A stretch of 64,000 nucleotides of DNA. Origin: CAVZCC01 sp963773765. GTDB taxonomy: Bacteria; Actinomycetota; Acidimicrobiia; Acidimicrobiales; Microtrichaceae. Below the pieces are notes generated by a model. The model was not told the origin of the DNA, did no database searches, and was given only the letters and a program-made list of their open reading frames with translations. A program made the position numbers and the translations under genes. The stretch lies in contig CAVZCC010000005.1 in assembly GCA_963773765.1 (NCBI GenBank), positions 682,001 to 746,000 of the forward strand, given 5' to 3'. Shown here piece by piece: positions 1 to 9,431 of the stretch (the stretch's first letter is position 1; each line of letters begins with the position of its first letter).

Positions 1-1703
1 GGCGCCCGTCCTCGTCATGGCCGTACTTGCGGTGCCAGAACTCGTCGAACTCCTCCACCACGGGGACCTCGTCGAAGTTGTGCTCCGGCGTGGGCGACGG
101 GATCATCCACTCCAGCGAGCGGGCGTCCCACGGGTCCGGGCCCGGGTTGACCGGGTTCTTCCGGTGGGCCCGGTAGCTGTGCACCACGTTCCACATGAAG
201 ATCAGGATGGACACGGCCAGGGTGAAGGCACCGATGGTGGCCACCATGTTCCAGAGGTTGAACCCCTGTCCCTCGGTGTAGGTGAAGGTACGGCGCATCA
301 TGCCCTGCAGGCCCAGGATGTGCATGGGGCCGAAGGTCAGGTTGAAGCCCACCAGCATGAGCCAGAAGTGCCACTTGCCCAGCTTCTCGTTGAGCATGTG
401 GCCGAAGAACTTGGGCCACCAGAAGTACATGCCGGAGAACAGCCCGAGCAGTGCGCCGCCGAAGAGCACGTAGTGGAAGTGGGCGACGATGTAGTAGGTG
501 TCGGTCTGCTGGGTGTCGGACGGGGCGAAGGCGTGGCTCACGCCGGACAGGCCACCGATGGTGAACATGCCGACCAGGCCGATGGAGAACAGCATGGCGG
601 TGGTGAACTTGAGCCGGCCGCCGTACAGGGTGGCCATCCAGTTCAGGATCTTCACGCCGGTGGGCACGGCGATGAACATGGTGGCCAGGGAGAAGGCCAG
701 CACCGAGATGGGGCCCATGCCGGAGGCGAACATGTGGTGGGCCCACACGCCCCAGCCCATGAAGCCGATGGCGATGCCGGAGCCGACCATGAACGGGTAG
801 CCGAAGATGGGCTTGCGGGAGAAGACCGGGATCACCTCGGACACGATGCCGAAGCTGGGCAGGATCATGATGTACACCTCTGGATGCCCGAAGATCCAGA
901 ACAGGTGCTCCCACAGGAACGGGTCACCGCCGGCAGATGCGTCGAAGAACTTCGCCCCGAACAGCCGGTCGAACATCAGCAGGAACAGGGCCACGGTGAT
1001 CACCGGCAGGGCGAACACCAGCAGGACCTGGACGATGAAGGTCATCCAGGTGAACACCGGCATCTTCATCAGGGTCATGCCCGGGGCCCGCATGTTGAGC
1101 ACCGTCACCGTCAGGTTGATCGCGGACACGGTGGAGGCGATGCCCATGATCAGCAGGCCCACGGCGTAGAAGTCGATGCCGTGGCTGGGTGAGAACACCA
1201 CGCCGGAGTTGGGGGCGTAGTTGAACCAGCCGCCGTTGGCGCCACCACCCAGCAGCCACGACGTGTTGAAGAAGATGGCACCCAGCAGCCAGATCCACAG
1301 GGACAGGGCGTTCATCCGGGGGAACGCCACGTCCCGGGCCCCGATCTGCAGGGGCAGGAGGTAGTTGGCGAAGGCGGCGGCCATGGGCATGACCACGAGG
1401 AACACCATGGTCACGCCGTGCATGGTGAAGACCTGGTTGTAGAGGTCCGCCGACAGCAGCTTGTTGCCGGGGACGGCCAGCTGCGTCCGGATCAGCAGGG
1501 CCTCGAACCCGCCCACCAGCAGGAAGAAGAAGGACGCGACGCCGTACATGATGCCGATCTTCTTGTGGTCGACGGTGGTGAACCACGACTTCCACCCATG
1601 GGTGGAACGGGGCCGTGCGAACACACCCAGGGGCTGGGTGTCCTCGACGGCCGTCGTCACCCGTGGTGAGCTCGAGCGGTGGGCGCTCCTCGGTCAGTGC
1701 CAT
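1..1703 (-). CDS. ctaD: Cytochrome c oxidase subunit I (aa3/caa3 type), C-terminus cut by window edge
   Basis: Catalytic subunit of the proton-pumping terminal oxidase, an inner-membrane protein that binds heme a, heme a3 and CuB. The frame shows the canonical ligands: the TM2 motif MHGVTM, FGHPEVY in TM6, the WAHHMF pair and the AHFHYV motif, in a roughly 12-helix protein. Start: ATG at 1703 behind an AGAAGGAACG ribosome site, with an MALTEE N-terminus resembling the paralogue at 6007. One extra G near 1661 (in a GGG run) breaks the frame about 14 codons in; removing it joins LELTT to VTTAVED. A GTG at 1660 would be an alternative start without correction. The last visible residues are close to the usual end of the family. 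It lies 33 bp behind ctaC in one operon. Function very sure. Confidence 0.96.
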
Positions 1704-1736
1704 GCGTACGTTCCTTCTCGGTCCGTGGTCCCGCGG

Positions 1737-2925
1737 TTACTTGAGTGTCACCAGGTAGGCGACGAGCTGGTCGATCTGCTGCTCCGAGAGCTGGAGGTTG
1801 GGCATGCCCTGGTTGTTCAGCGGATCCATCGGCTTGACCTCCTCCGGGTTCCGCAGCCAGCGCTTGAGGTTGTTGGTGTTCGGTACGCCGTCCGGCACCG
1901 CCACCACCGCGGTGGACGCCTTGCCCTCGTACAGGTCCAGGAGGCTGCCGGCGAAGGTCTGGCGCATCATCAGGTGGGTCAGGTTGGGCGCGTTGCTTGG
2001 ACGACAGCGACGAGTTCACGTCCTTGCCGTAGTTCGGGCTGGGCAGCTCGGCGTAGGTGAACGGCTCCTTGGAGTCCGGGTTGAGGCCGTTGACCTCGTG
2101 GCACCGGGCGCACTGGCCCACGAACAGCGCCTCGCCCGCCTTGGCCAGCTCCGACTCCGGGGACTCCGGCGGCGTGGTCATGGCGGTGACCCACTTGTCG
2201 TACTCGGCCTGGGGCAGGGCCTTGACCTGCATGCGCATGACCCCGTGGGACAGGCCGCAGTACTCGGTGCACTGGCCCTCGTAGATCCCGGGTTGCTCGG
2301 CGGTGATGACCAGGCCGTGGGTCCGGCCCGGCACCGCGTCCTTCTTGCCGTTGAGGGCGGGGATCCAGAACGAGTGGATCACGTCGTTGGACTGGATCTT
2401 GAAGTTGACGTCCCGGCCCACCGGGATCACGATCTGGGTGGCGGTGATGATGTCCGGGGTGCCGTCGGCGTTGGTGTCGTAGCGGTACTCCCACCACCAC
2501 TGCTGGCCGATGACGGTGACCTCGATGGCGTCGGTCGAGGAGTCGTCGAGGGCCAGGATCGTCTGGACGTTGAACACGGCCAGCACGGCCAGCAGGAGGG
2601 CCGGGGCGATGGTCCAGCCGATCTCCAGCGGGGTGTTGCCGTGCAGCTGCACCGGCTCACCCTCGCCGTCGACGTCGTCCTTGTTGCGCCGGAACCGGGC
2701 GACCATCCACAGGATGCCGACCTCGACCGCAACGAAGATGAGCCCGGCCACGCCGAAGACCCAGTAGTTCAGGTTCTGGATGTCCCAGGCCTGCTGGCCG
2801 AAGGGGGCCAGCGTGTTCAGCGGCAGCCCGGGGACCCCGATGTTCCTGATGATCAGCCACAGACCGACGACGAGGACGACCGTACCGACGATCGCCGTGA
2901 TGGTCGCGTTCCGCTTGTTCCGCAT
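1737..2925 (-). CDS. ctaC: Cytochrome c oxidase subunit II with fused cytochrome c domain (caa3 type)
   Basis: Takes electrons from cytochrome c or its own c-heme and passes them through CuA to subunit I. The N-terminus carries two membrane helices, then a periplasmic cupredoxin domain with WWWEY and the CuA site GQCTEYCGLSHGVMRM, then a C-terminal cytochrome c domain with CARCH (about residues 290-395), so this is a caa3-type subunit. Start ATG 2925 behind GAGAGGGTGG; an upstream in-frame ATG at 3000 has no ribosome site. One extra base near 1993 breaks the frame just before NAPNLTHLMMRQ; the length (396 codons plus one base) fits a single insertion. 10 bp from the upstream membrane subunit, 33 bp before ctaD. 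Confidence 0.95.
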
Positions 2926-2935
2926 ACCCACCCTC

Positions 2936-3827
2936 TCAGTGACCGGTCGACCCACCGGCGGGATCAGTATCCACCCGCCCGGTTCCGGATGCCGAATCAA
3001 GTACGACCGGGTTCCGGGAGGCTCCCAGACCCTCTTCGCCCGTGTGGGCCTCTCCCGCGATGCCGCCGGCGATGCCGGCCCCGATGAGCACCAGGCCGCC
3101 GACCAGGATGACGCCCAGCACCACCGACCGCTTGAGGTGCGGCCGGCTGGCCAGCAGGAACGTCCCGGCGAAGATCACCACGGCCAGGACGATGATCACG
3201 TAGGTGGCGGCCGAGGAGGGGATGGCGAGCAGCACCCGGGAGATGGACAGCACCACGATGGCGGCGACCACCACGGCCAGCACCGGGATCTCGAGCGGAT
3301 CCATCAGCGTGTGGCGGAGCTCCCGGTTGGTCTCCCCGTCCCCGGTGGCCCGCTCGGCCCAGGCCCGGACGGTCCAGGAGAACCCGGCGACGGCCAGCAG
3401 CACGAGGCCGACCACGAAGAACATCGGGTCCAGCGGCCAGCCCGACGATGGTGACCCCGGCGGCGAAGGCGGTGACCAGCGGCCAGTAGCTCAGGCCGGT
3501 CGGGACCAGGACCGCGGGAGCGGTGGAGGTGCCCTGCACCTGGGCCACGGCCTCGGCGTCGCCGTCCCGGAAGGCCGTGGTGAACCCGCCCAGGGCGGCC
3601 ATGACGGCGGCGAAGCCCATCAGGACCGTGTAGCCCACGTGGTCGCCGATCCAGCCCTTCCACCCGAAGGTGAGGGGACCGACGATCGAGTTGACGATGG
3701 CGCCGTCGGTGAACACCGACCGCACGCCGCCGTTGTCCGACGCGCCGGTCACGAACCCGTACAGCAGGGCGGTGACGAACGCGGTGACCGCGGCCCCGTA
3801 GAAGAACTTCGACCCTCGTGTGATCAT
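2936..3827 (-). CDS. Oxidase-associated membrane protein, ctaF (subunit IV)-like, extended
   Basis: About 296 residues after correcting one extra G near 3440 (TIVG then WPLDPMFF). Hydrophobic segments at the N-terminus (FFYGAAVTAFVTALLYGF), around LSYWPLVTAFAAG and MFFVVGLVLLAVAG, and three more near the C-terminus (IPVLAVVVAAIVVL, YVIIVLAVVIFAG, VVLGVILVGGLVLIG). The central YWPLVTAF...DPMFFVVGL block resembles actinobacterial oxidase subunit IV, which is normally only about 130 residues; the extra N- and C-terminal helices are unusual. It sits between ctaE and ctaC, which supports an oxidase role. Exact role is inferred from position and hydropathy. Confidence 0.7.
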
Positions 3828-3840
3828 CTGCTGCTCACGC

Positions 3841-4419
3841 TCACTTCATGATGTAGACGCCGACCCACACGACGACGTACAGCGCCACACAGGCGTGCCA
3901 GTACACCGCTGCGGCCGAGATCCCATCGGGCTGCCGACTGGAGAACTGCCCGCCCAGGGCACGGAAGCCCATGAGCAGGAGGAAGATCATGCCCGCCAGC
4001 ACCATGGCCAGGTGACCACCGGTGACGGCGTAGAAGACGGGCCCCTCGGGCTGGGCCATGGTCACGCCGGCCTGCTTGTACAGGAACGTGGTCTGGTTGA
4101 CGAAGGCCGCCCCCAGCAGCAGCGTCACACCCAGCGCGAGGTAGGTGTGGGTCCGGTCGTCCCGGGAGATGGAGTACACGGCCCACTGCATGGTGACCAC
4201 GGACATGGCCAGGGTCAGCATCTGCATGTTGGGCTGGGCCAACGGGATGTTGTTGTCCGCCAGCCACTGGGCGCCACCCGCGTTGCGGGCGGCCAGGTAG
4301 GCGCCCATCAGGGTGAGCAGGCACATGACCACCCCGGCGGTGGCGAAGGCCGTGGCGAAGAGCAGCTCCCGACGGCGCGGCTGGGCCGCCCGGGGCAGGG
4401 CCAGTGCGGTGTCCGCCAT
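3841..4419 (-). CDS. ctaE: Cytochrome c oxidase subunit III (heme-copper oxidase)
   Basis: 192 residues with five membrane segments, the usual size for actinobacterial subunit III, which stabilises subunit I and its proton path. Typical blocks include MQMLTLAMSVVTMQWAVY, FLYKQAG, GGHLAMVLAGMIF and the C-terminal AAVYWHACVALYVVVWVGVYI. An AAGGAGG ribosome site lies 7 nt before ATG 4419, which overlaps the TGA of the upstream subunit-I paralogue by one base; a GTG at 4422 is also in frame but too close to the site. Strong translational coupling to the neighbour. Confidence 0.95.
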   Translation of the reverse strand: MADTALALPRAAQPRRRELLFATAFATAGVVMCLLTLMGAYLAARNAGGAQWLADNNIPLAQPNMQMLTLAMSVVTMQWAVYSISRDDRTHTYLALGVTLLLGAAFVNQTTFLYKQAGVTMAQPEGPVFYAVTGGHLAMVLAGMIFLLLMGFRALGGQFSSRQPDGISAAAVYWHACVALYVVVWVGVYIMK

Positions 4420-6007
4420 CACGCGTCCTCCTTGTCGGCGCCGTCACCCTCGCGGGCGTCGAGCAGCGGGTACGGCGAGGTCACCTCGGGCAGGTCGTCC
4501 GGCACCGAGCCGCCCACGGCCGGAGAGGGGAAGGCCCACTCCATCGTGAGCCCCTGCGCACCCTCGGTGGGGCCGTCGGCGGCGTCCTTGGCCGCCCCCA
4601 GCGAGGTCATGTAGCCGCCCAGCACACCGAGGGCCAGCAGCGCCGCACCCACCGCGGTGAGGGCCCCGAACAGCTGCGAGGCCGTGTCCTTGCCGTCCAG
4701 CTGCACCACGGCCTGGACCAGCTGGGCCGTGGCCAGGAGGCCACCACCCAGGACGACCAGCGCGGTCGTGGCCTTGCCCGTGGACTCCTTGATGGGCCCG
4801 CCCCAGACCTGGGGCGACCAGTGGAAGAGGCCGGCCAGTGCCGCCGCCCAGGGCGGCGGCGATGACGAAGTAGGCCTGGGCGGACCCGAGGGCCGCGGCG
4901 TTCAGGCCGAACAGCGTGCCGGTCCCGGCCAGGTCCAGCGCCTGGAGGACGCCGCACACCACGGCGCCCAGCAGCAGCAGGACCGACAGGAGGGAGAGCA
5001 TGAGCGTGGCCGACACCGAGACCTTGCCCCGCCGCAGCACGTCACCGACGGCGCCGAGCATGCCGACCACCGGGACGGCGATGGCCAGGGCGAACATCGT
5101 CCAGACCACGGTGTTGAGCGAGCGGGGCAGCTGGGCCCAGGCCCCGAAGGACAGCACGGCGTAGGCGCCGATGATGCCCTGGACCACGTCCGTACTGGGT
5201 GATCCGTCGGCCGGTGGCGCCGGCAGCCACGTCGGCCGTGATGCCCAGGACGGGGATGGCCAGCATGTAGATGCTGGGTCCCCGGACGATCCAGGCGATG
5301 CCGTTGGCGAAGTTGTCGGCCAGGGCACCGGCGTCGGCCTGGCTGATCTGGCCCAGGACCACGTGGGCGAAGGCCGCGGCCATGGTGGCGATCCACAGGG
5401 CGGCGGCGACCAGCATGGACCAGGCGAAGAACGGCACCCGGGCCAGGCCCATGCCCATGGGGCGGTGCGCCACCACCGTGGTGGCCACCACCACGGCACC
5501 GAGCGAGAGGGCGACCATCATCGCCCCCATGGCCAGGTTGCCCAGCCGGGCGGCGTCGGTGTCCGCGCCGCCCACGCCGCCGTCGACGGCCACGCTGGTC
5601 ACGAAGATCCCGGCCGAGACGAGCCAGCCCCACAGCGACAGCGAGGCGGCCCGGGGGAACGCGATGGCGGGCGAGGCGACCTGGAGCGGGACGACGCACA
5701 TCGCCAGGCCCAGGAACAGGGGCACGACGCCCACCAGCACCAGGGCGACCAGCGAGCTGGTGCCCAACATGGCGGTGCGCTCACCCAGGAAGCCGTTGTC
5801 CGTGGCCACGTCCACGCCGACCACGGCACGGACCACCAGGACCAGCGTGGTCAGGATGAGCGAGAAGCCGATGAAGAGCCGGCCGATGGAGATGTGGTCC
5901 CCGCTGCCGATCAGCCGCTCGAGTGGCCCGGGGGCCGGTCGCTCCGACCCTGCGCCGCCCGTCGGGGACGGGCCGGCAGTCTCGGGTCTGGTCTCGGTGA
6001 GTGCCAT
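4419..6007 (-). CDS. Degenerate cytochrome oxidase subunit I paralogue without heme/copper ligands
   Basis: About 528 residues after removing two inserted bases (near 5212 and 4858). It aligns block by block with ctaD: MALTE start, GDHISIGRLFIGFSL, VPLQVASPAIAFPRAASLSLW, GPSIYMLAIPVLGI, AYFVIAAAL...FHWSPQVWG, and a C-terminal EWAFPSPAVGG that matches EWMIPSPTPEH. All six ligand histidines appear replaced: MLGTSS for MHGVTM, GPSIYM for GHPEVY, LPRSLNT where HH should be, VIAAALAG for VAHFHYV. It therefore cannot bind heme a3/CuB, and may act as an assembly or structural partner (inference). Start ATG 6007; its TGA overlaps the ctaE start, so it is the first gene of the oxidase operon. Confidence 0.8.
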
Positions 6008-6147
6008 GCGTCGTTCTGCCCTCTGCCTCTGAATCCCTGTGCCTGAACCGTGTGCGTGGAACTTCTGACTGAACAGGACCTGGCACGCCGTGCAGGGTCC
6101 CGGTGAACCGTTGCCGCGGACACTACCGCGACCGAACGGGAACTTAG

Positions 6148-6170
6148 AAAAACGTCAGGTTCTGGCGTTT
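6148..6170 (-). terminator. Weak intrinsic terminator behind ctaB
   Basis: Directly after the ctaB stop the minus strand can fold AACGCCAG-AAC-CTGACGTT (one G-T pair), followed by a short T-run (TTTTC). It separates ctaB from the oxidase operon, which implies a second promoter in 6008-6147. I saw no convincing -35/-10 pair there. Confidence 0.45.
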
Positions 6171-7075
6171 CACCAGCCGTTGCGGATGATCACGTCCGCA
6201 GCCATCACGCCGAAGAGCAGCGTGACGTAGGTGATGGAGAACGTGAACAGCCGGATGGCCCGGGCGGGCGACTCGGTGTTCATGACGTCCACCGACATCC
6301 AGATGAACACGGCTCCCAGGACCACGGCGGTGACCCAGTAGAGGAGCCCCAGCCCGGCGGTCCAGCCGAAGACCAGCGACAGGGCGACGACCACGACGGT
6401 GTACGCCAGCATCTTGGTGGTCGTGGTGCGGTGGCTGGCCACCGACGGGAGCATGGGCACGTCGGCCCGGGAGTAGTCGTCCTTGTACTTGATGGCCAGC
6501 GCCCAGAAGTGGGGCGGCGTCCAGAAGAACATGACGCCGAACAGCACCACGGCGGAGACGGACAGCGTGTTGGTGACCGAGGACCAGCCGATCAGGACCG
6601 GCACGGCGCCCGCCGCCCCGCCGATGACGATGTTCTGGGTGGAGGTGCGCTTGAGCCACAGCGTGTACACGAACACGTAGAACAGGCAGGCGGACACGGC
6701 CAGCACGGCCGAGAGCAGGTTGACCAGGGTCCAGAGCCAGACGAAGGCCAGGATCTCGATGGACACCGCGAACACGAGTGCCGAGCGTGGCGTGACCGCC
6801 CCGGTCACCAGGGGCCGGTTCTTGGTCCGGTCCATCAGGGCGTCGATGTCACGGTCGACGTACATGTTGATGGCGTTGGCCCCGCCGGCGGCCAGCGTCC
6901 CGCCCAGCACCGTCGCCACCATCAGCCACAGGGGCGGCACGCCGCCCTCCGCCACCACCATGGTCGGCACCGTGGTGACCAGGAGGAGCTCGATGATGCG
7001 GGGCTTGGTCAGCGCGATGTAGGCCGAGACCTTGGCCCCGATCGACAGGGGAGGGGTGAGTGCCGGGGCGACCAT
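6170..7075 (-). CDS. ctaB: Protoheme IX farnesyltransferase (heme O synthase)
   Basis: UbiA-family integral membrane prenyltransferase that adds farnesyl to heme B to give heme O, the precursor of heme A for this oxidase. 301 residues, about nine helices. The Asp-rich motif NAINMYVDRDIDALMDRTK near residue 65 and the second loop region YKDDYSRADVPMLP are intact. Start: ATG 7075, 9 nt behind TACCTT (leaderless pattern); a TTG at 7084 is in frame but would overlap that box. Divergent from ctaA, the next enzyme of the pathway. Confidence 0.95.
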   Translation of the reverse strand: MVAPALTPPLSIGAKVSAYIALTKPRIIELLLVTTVPTMVVAEGGVPPLWLMVATVLGGTLAAGGANAINMYVDRDIDALMDRTKNRPLVTGAVTPRSALVFAVSIEILAFVWLWTLVNLLSAVLAVSACLFYVFVYTLWLKRTSTQNIVIGGAAGAVPVLIGWSSVTNTLSVSAVVLFGVMFFWTPPHFWALAIKYKDDYSRADVPMLPSVASHRTTTTKMLAYTVVVVALSLVFGWTAGLGLLYWVTAVVLGAVFIWMSVDVMNTESPARAIRLFTFSITYVTLLFGVMAADVIIRNGW

Positions 7076-7084
7076 GACAGCCAA

Positions 7085-7090
7085 AAGGTA
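7085..7090 (-). promoter_or_regulatory. -10 box of ctaB (leaderless pattern)
   Basis: TACCTT on the minus strand, 9 nt before ATG 7075. Part of the recurrent TANNNT-N6..10-start arrangement in this window. Confidence 0.5.
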
Positions 7091-7195
7091 TTGGTCCGGG
7101 GGTCCCGACCGCCAGCAGGGCCCCCGGGGTGCTCGACGGTGCCTCCGTCGCGAGCGGCAGGGCCGTGCCGCCTTCTCCGCCGTCGGGGGACTGGC

Positions 7196-7201
7196 CTACC
7201 C
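7196..7201 (+). promoter_or_regulatory. -10 box of ctaA (leaderless pattern)
   Basis: TACCCT, 7 nt before ATG 7209, with no ribosome site between; a weak TTCTCC lies 17 nt upstream as possible -35. Confidence 0.55.
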
Positions 7202-7208
7202 TGCCGTC

Positions 7209-8166
7209 ATGCCCGCCGACCCGCCGGTCCCCCACCGGCGCTTCACCCTCTCGGCCCCCACCTACCGGCGCGTCGTCATGGTCGCGCTGGCCCTGTTGTG
7301 CATCATCGTGGTCTCGGGCGCCGCGGTGCGGCTGACGGGCTCCGGGCTGGGGTGCGAGGACTGGCCCAACTGCTCGAGCGAGAAGTTCATCGCCGCCGGT
7401 GACGTCAACCAGGCCATCGAGCAGGTCAACCGCCTCTTCACCGGGCTGGTCTCGCTGTCGGTCATCGCCGCGGTGCTGGGCTCGCTGCGGCGCCGCCCGT
7501 ACCGCCGGGACCTGGTGTGGCTGTCCCTGGGACTGGTCGCCGGCGTGGTGGGCCAGATCGTCCTGGGGGGCATCACGGTGCTGGTGGACCTCCACCCGGC
7601 CGCGGTGGCCGGCCACTTCGTGCTGTCCATGGTCCTGGTGGCGGATGCCGTGGTCCTGCTGTGGCGGGCCGGCCAGGACCCCGGCCCCCGCCGGGCCCTC
7701 ATCGGCCCGGTGGACCTCACGCTGTCCCGGTTCGCGGTGGCGGCGGCGTGCCTGCTCATGGTCACCGGCCCCATGGTCACGGGGTCCGGCCCCCACGCCG
7801 GGGACGTGGAGGCCAAGCGGTTCGGCTGGTTCATCCCGGACGTGACCCGCGTCCACAGCCTGAACATGTGGCTGTTCCTGGCCATCCTGGTCGCGCTCAT
7901 GGTGCGTCTGGGTCGCTCGGGTGCACCGGCCGCCGTGCTCCGACGCGGCTACCGGCTGCTGGTCGTCGTGGTGGCCCAGGGGGCCATCGGCTACACCCAG
8001 TACGCGCTCGGCATCCCGGCCTGGCTCGTGGCGTTCCACATCGCCGGGGCCACCGCCGTGCTGGGGCTGACGGTCTGGTTCCACCTGGGGACGTCCGCCG
8101 TGGACGGCGCCCCCTGCCGGGCCGGCCGGGCGGGCCGCGCCGGACTCCGTCACCACCCCGGCCTAG
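7209..8166 (+). CDS. ctaA: Heme A synthase (COX15/CtaA)
   Basis: Eight-helix membrane enzyme that oxidises heme O to heme A. Typical marks: VRLTGSGLGCEDWPNC after the first helix (extracytoplasmic Cys pair), EQVNRLFTGLVSL, then conserved histidines in AAVAGHFVLSM, TRVHSLNMWLF and WLVAFHIAGAT. The uncorrected frame runs open through the whole of clpS; shifting by one inserted base near 8090 ends the protein at TAG 8164-8166, giving about 318 residues, the normal family length. I chose that end. Divergent from ctaB; 9 bp before clpS. Confidence 0.88.
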
Positions 8167-8169
8167 GTT
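8164..8169 (+). promoter_or_regulatory. -10 box of clpS (leaderless pattern)
   Basis: TAGGTT, 6 nt before the GTG of clpS at 8176; it overlaps the proposed ctaA stop codon. Confidence 0.5.
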
Positions 8170-8175
8170 CTTGCC

Positions 8176-8466
8176 GTGTCGTCCACCGCCCCACTCGAGG
8201 TCCTCGAACCCGACACCGGCGAGGCCACCGACGTGGACACCCCCTGGGTGGTCATCGTCTGGAACGACCCCATCAACCTCATGAGCTACGTGGCGTTCGT
8301 GCTCCGCAAGCTGTTCGGCTACTCCAAGGAGGAGGCCAACACGCTCATGCTCCAGGTCCACCACGAGGGCAAGGCCGTCGTGTCCAACGGCACCCGCAGC
8401 GAGGCGGAGCGGGACGTGTTCCGCCTCCACGAGCACGGCCTGTGGGCCACCATGCAGCAGGACTGA
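8176..8466 (+). CDS. clpS: ATP-dependent Clp protease adaptor ClpS
   Basis: 96 residues. ClpS hands N-degron substrates to the ClpA/ClpC chaperone. The core VVIVWNDPINLMSYVAFVL, the KLFGYSKEEANTLM helix and QVHHEGKAVV are diagnostic and include the Asn-Asp pair that binds the N-terminal residue of the substrate. GTG start set by the TAGGTT box and by the length. Followed by a DUF2017-like gene, the usual actinobacterial order. Confidence 0.95.
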   Translation: MSSTAPLEVLEPDTGEATDVDTPWVVIVWNDPINLMSYVAFVLRKLFGYSKEEANTLMLQVHHEGKAVVSNGTRSEAERDVFRLHEHGLWATMQQD

Positions 8467-8474
8467 GGCGTCGC

Positions 8475-8938
8475 GTGTCGTTCTTCCGGGGTCCCGTCCA
8501 CCGCCGCAACGACGGCACGTTCGCGCGTCGACCTGGGGGACCAGGAGCGCGAGCTGCTCCGCACCCTGGTGGACCAGCTGCGTGAGCTGCTCACCACGGA
8601 CAGCCCTGCGCTGGAGCGCCTGTTCCCGCCCCCCTACGGCGACGACGTGGACCGCAACCAGGGATACGCCGCGGTGGCGCACCCCGAGCTGATCGAGCAC
8701 CGCCTGGCCGCGCTGGACGTCGTGGAGCGCAGCGCGGACGCCACCGAGCTGGACGAGGACCAGCTGAACGCCTGGATGCGTTCGGTGAACGACCTCCGGC
8801 TGGTCCTCGGCACCATCCTGGAGGTCACCGAGGACGGCGAGGCCCCGGAGGTGGACCCGGACAGCGCAGCCACCTACGCAGGCCTACGAGTACCTCGGCT
8901 ACCTGCTCGACCGGATCGTGCACGCCCTGTCGGACTGA
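8475..8938 (+). CDS. DUF2017-like protein next to clpS
   Basis: About 153 residues after removing two inserted bases (near 8526, TTC-CGC-GTC-GAC; and near 8879, TAC-CAG-GCC-TAC). Visible blocks: LGDQERELLRTLVDQLRELL, a negatively charged middle, LNAWMRSVNDLRLVLGT and the C-terminal YEYLGYLLDRIVHAL. This pattern and its position behind clpS match the DUF2017 family; function unknown. GTG start 8475, nine bases after the clpS stop. Family assignment is from memory of the pattern. Confidence 0.75.
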
Positions 8939-8980
8939 TCGCCTGCGGCCCGCGGCCACGGGTGCGGGCCACAAGCTCCT

Positions 8981-9009
8981 TTGGTGGCGTTCGGAGCGAC
9001 TGCTATGTT
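8981..9009 (+). promoter_or_regulatory. Promoter of the tRNA-Glu/Asp/Phe cluster
   Basis: TTGGTG (8981-8986), 17-nt spacer, TATGTT (9004-9009), 27 bp before tRNA-Glu. One of the few spots in the window with both boxes at the standard spacing. Confidence 0.6.
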
Positions 9010-9035
9010 GACGCAGCCCCCCGAGGGGGATGGGA

Positions 9036-9108
9036 GCCCCCATCGTCCAGCGGCCTAGGACGCCTCCCTTTCAAGGAGGTAACACGGGTTCGAATCCCGT
9101 TGGGGGTG
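9036..9108 (+). tRNA. tRNA-Glu (TTC)
   Basis: Cloverleaf: acceptor GCCCCCA/TGGGGGT, anticodon stem CCTCC/GGAGG around loop CTTTCAA (anticodon TTC), T-arm CGGG-TTCGAAT-CCCG. 73 nt, no encoded CCA. Confidence 0.97.
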
Positions 9109-9164
9109 CGCAGTCAGCAAGAGCTGGGCAAGGCAAGCCGGGCAGTACAGCAGTGAAGTTTCGT

Positions 9165-9242
9165 GGTCCCGTGGTGCAGTTTGGAGTGCACGCCGGCCTG
9201 TCAAGCCGGAGGTCGCGGGTTCAAATCCCGTCGGGACCGCCA
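9165..9242 (+). tRNA. tRNA-Asp (GTC)
   Basis: Acceptor GGTCCCG/CGGGACC, anticodon stem CCGGC/GCCGG around CTGTCAA (anticodon GTC), T-arm CGGG-TTCAAAT-CCCG, discriminator G 9239 and an encoded CCA at 9240-9242. Confidence 0.97.
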
Positions 9243-9277
9243 CTTCGCATCCACCCCCCGGGGTGTGTGCGGAGCAC

Positions 9278-9350
9278 GGTCGGGTAGCTCAGTTGGCAGA
9301 GCGACCGCCTGAAAAGCGGTAGGTCACCGGATCGACGCCGGTCCCGACCA
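9278..9350 (+). tRNA. tRNA-Phe (GAA)
   Basis: Acceptor GGTCGGG/CCCGACC, anticodon stem ACCGC/GCGGT around CTGAAAA (anticodon GAA). The T-loop reads ATCGACG between ACCGG and CCGGT, i.e. A where the invariant T54 is expected; otherwise canonical. Confidence 0.94.
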
Positions 9351-9356
9351 CTCCGG

Positions 9357-9378
9357 AACCCCTGCCCCGGCAGGGGTT
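9357..9378 (+). terminator. Hairpin terminator of the tRNA cluster
   Basis: AACCCCTGCC pairs with GGCAGGGGTT directly behind tRNA-Phe, followed by a short pyrimidine tract. It also separates the tRNAs from the convergent HAD gene. Confidence 0.7.
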
Positions 9379-9431
9379 CCTGCCTTTCCGGGACCTCGGA
9401 CCGGCGGGCAGGTCGGGCGAGCGCGGGCAGG

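Noticed and set aside
1..8166. Horizontal transfer of the oxidase block
   Set aside because: Composition, leaderless starts and gene order match the surrounding chromosome; I see no boundary repeats or mobile genes.
7209..8585. A ctaA-clpS read-through fusion (one frame is open through both)
   Set aside because: The C-terminal part is not conserved in any way, while a one-base correction gives the usual CtaA length and a TAG before clpS; clpS has its own frame and -10 box.
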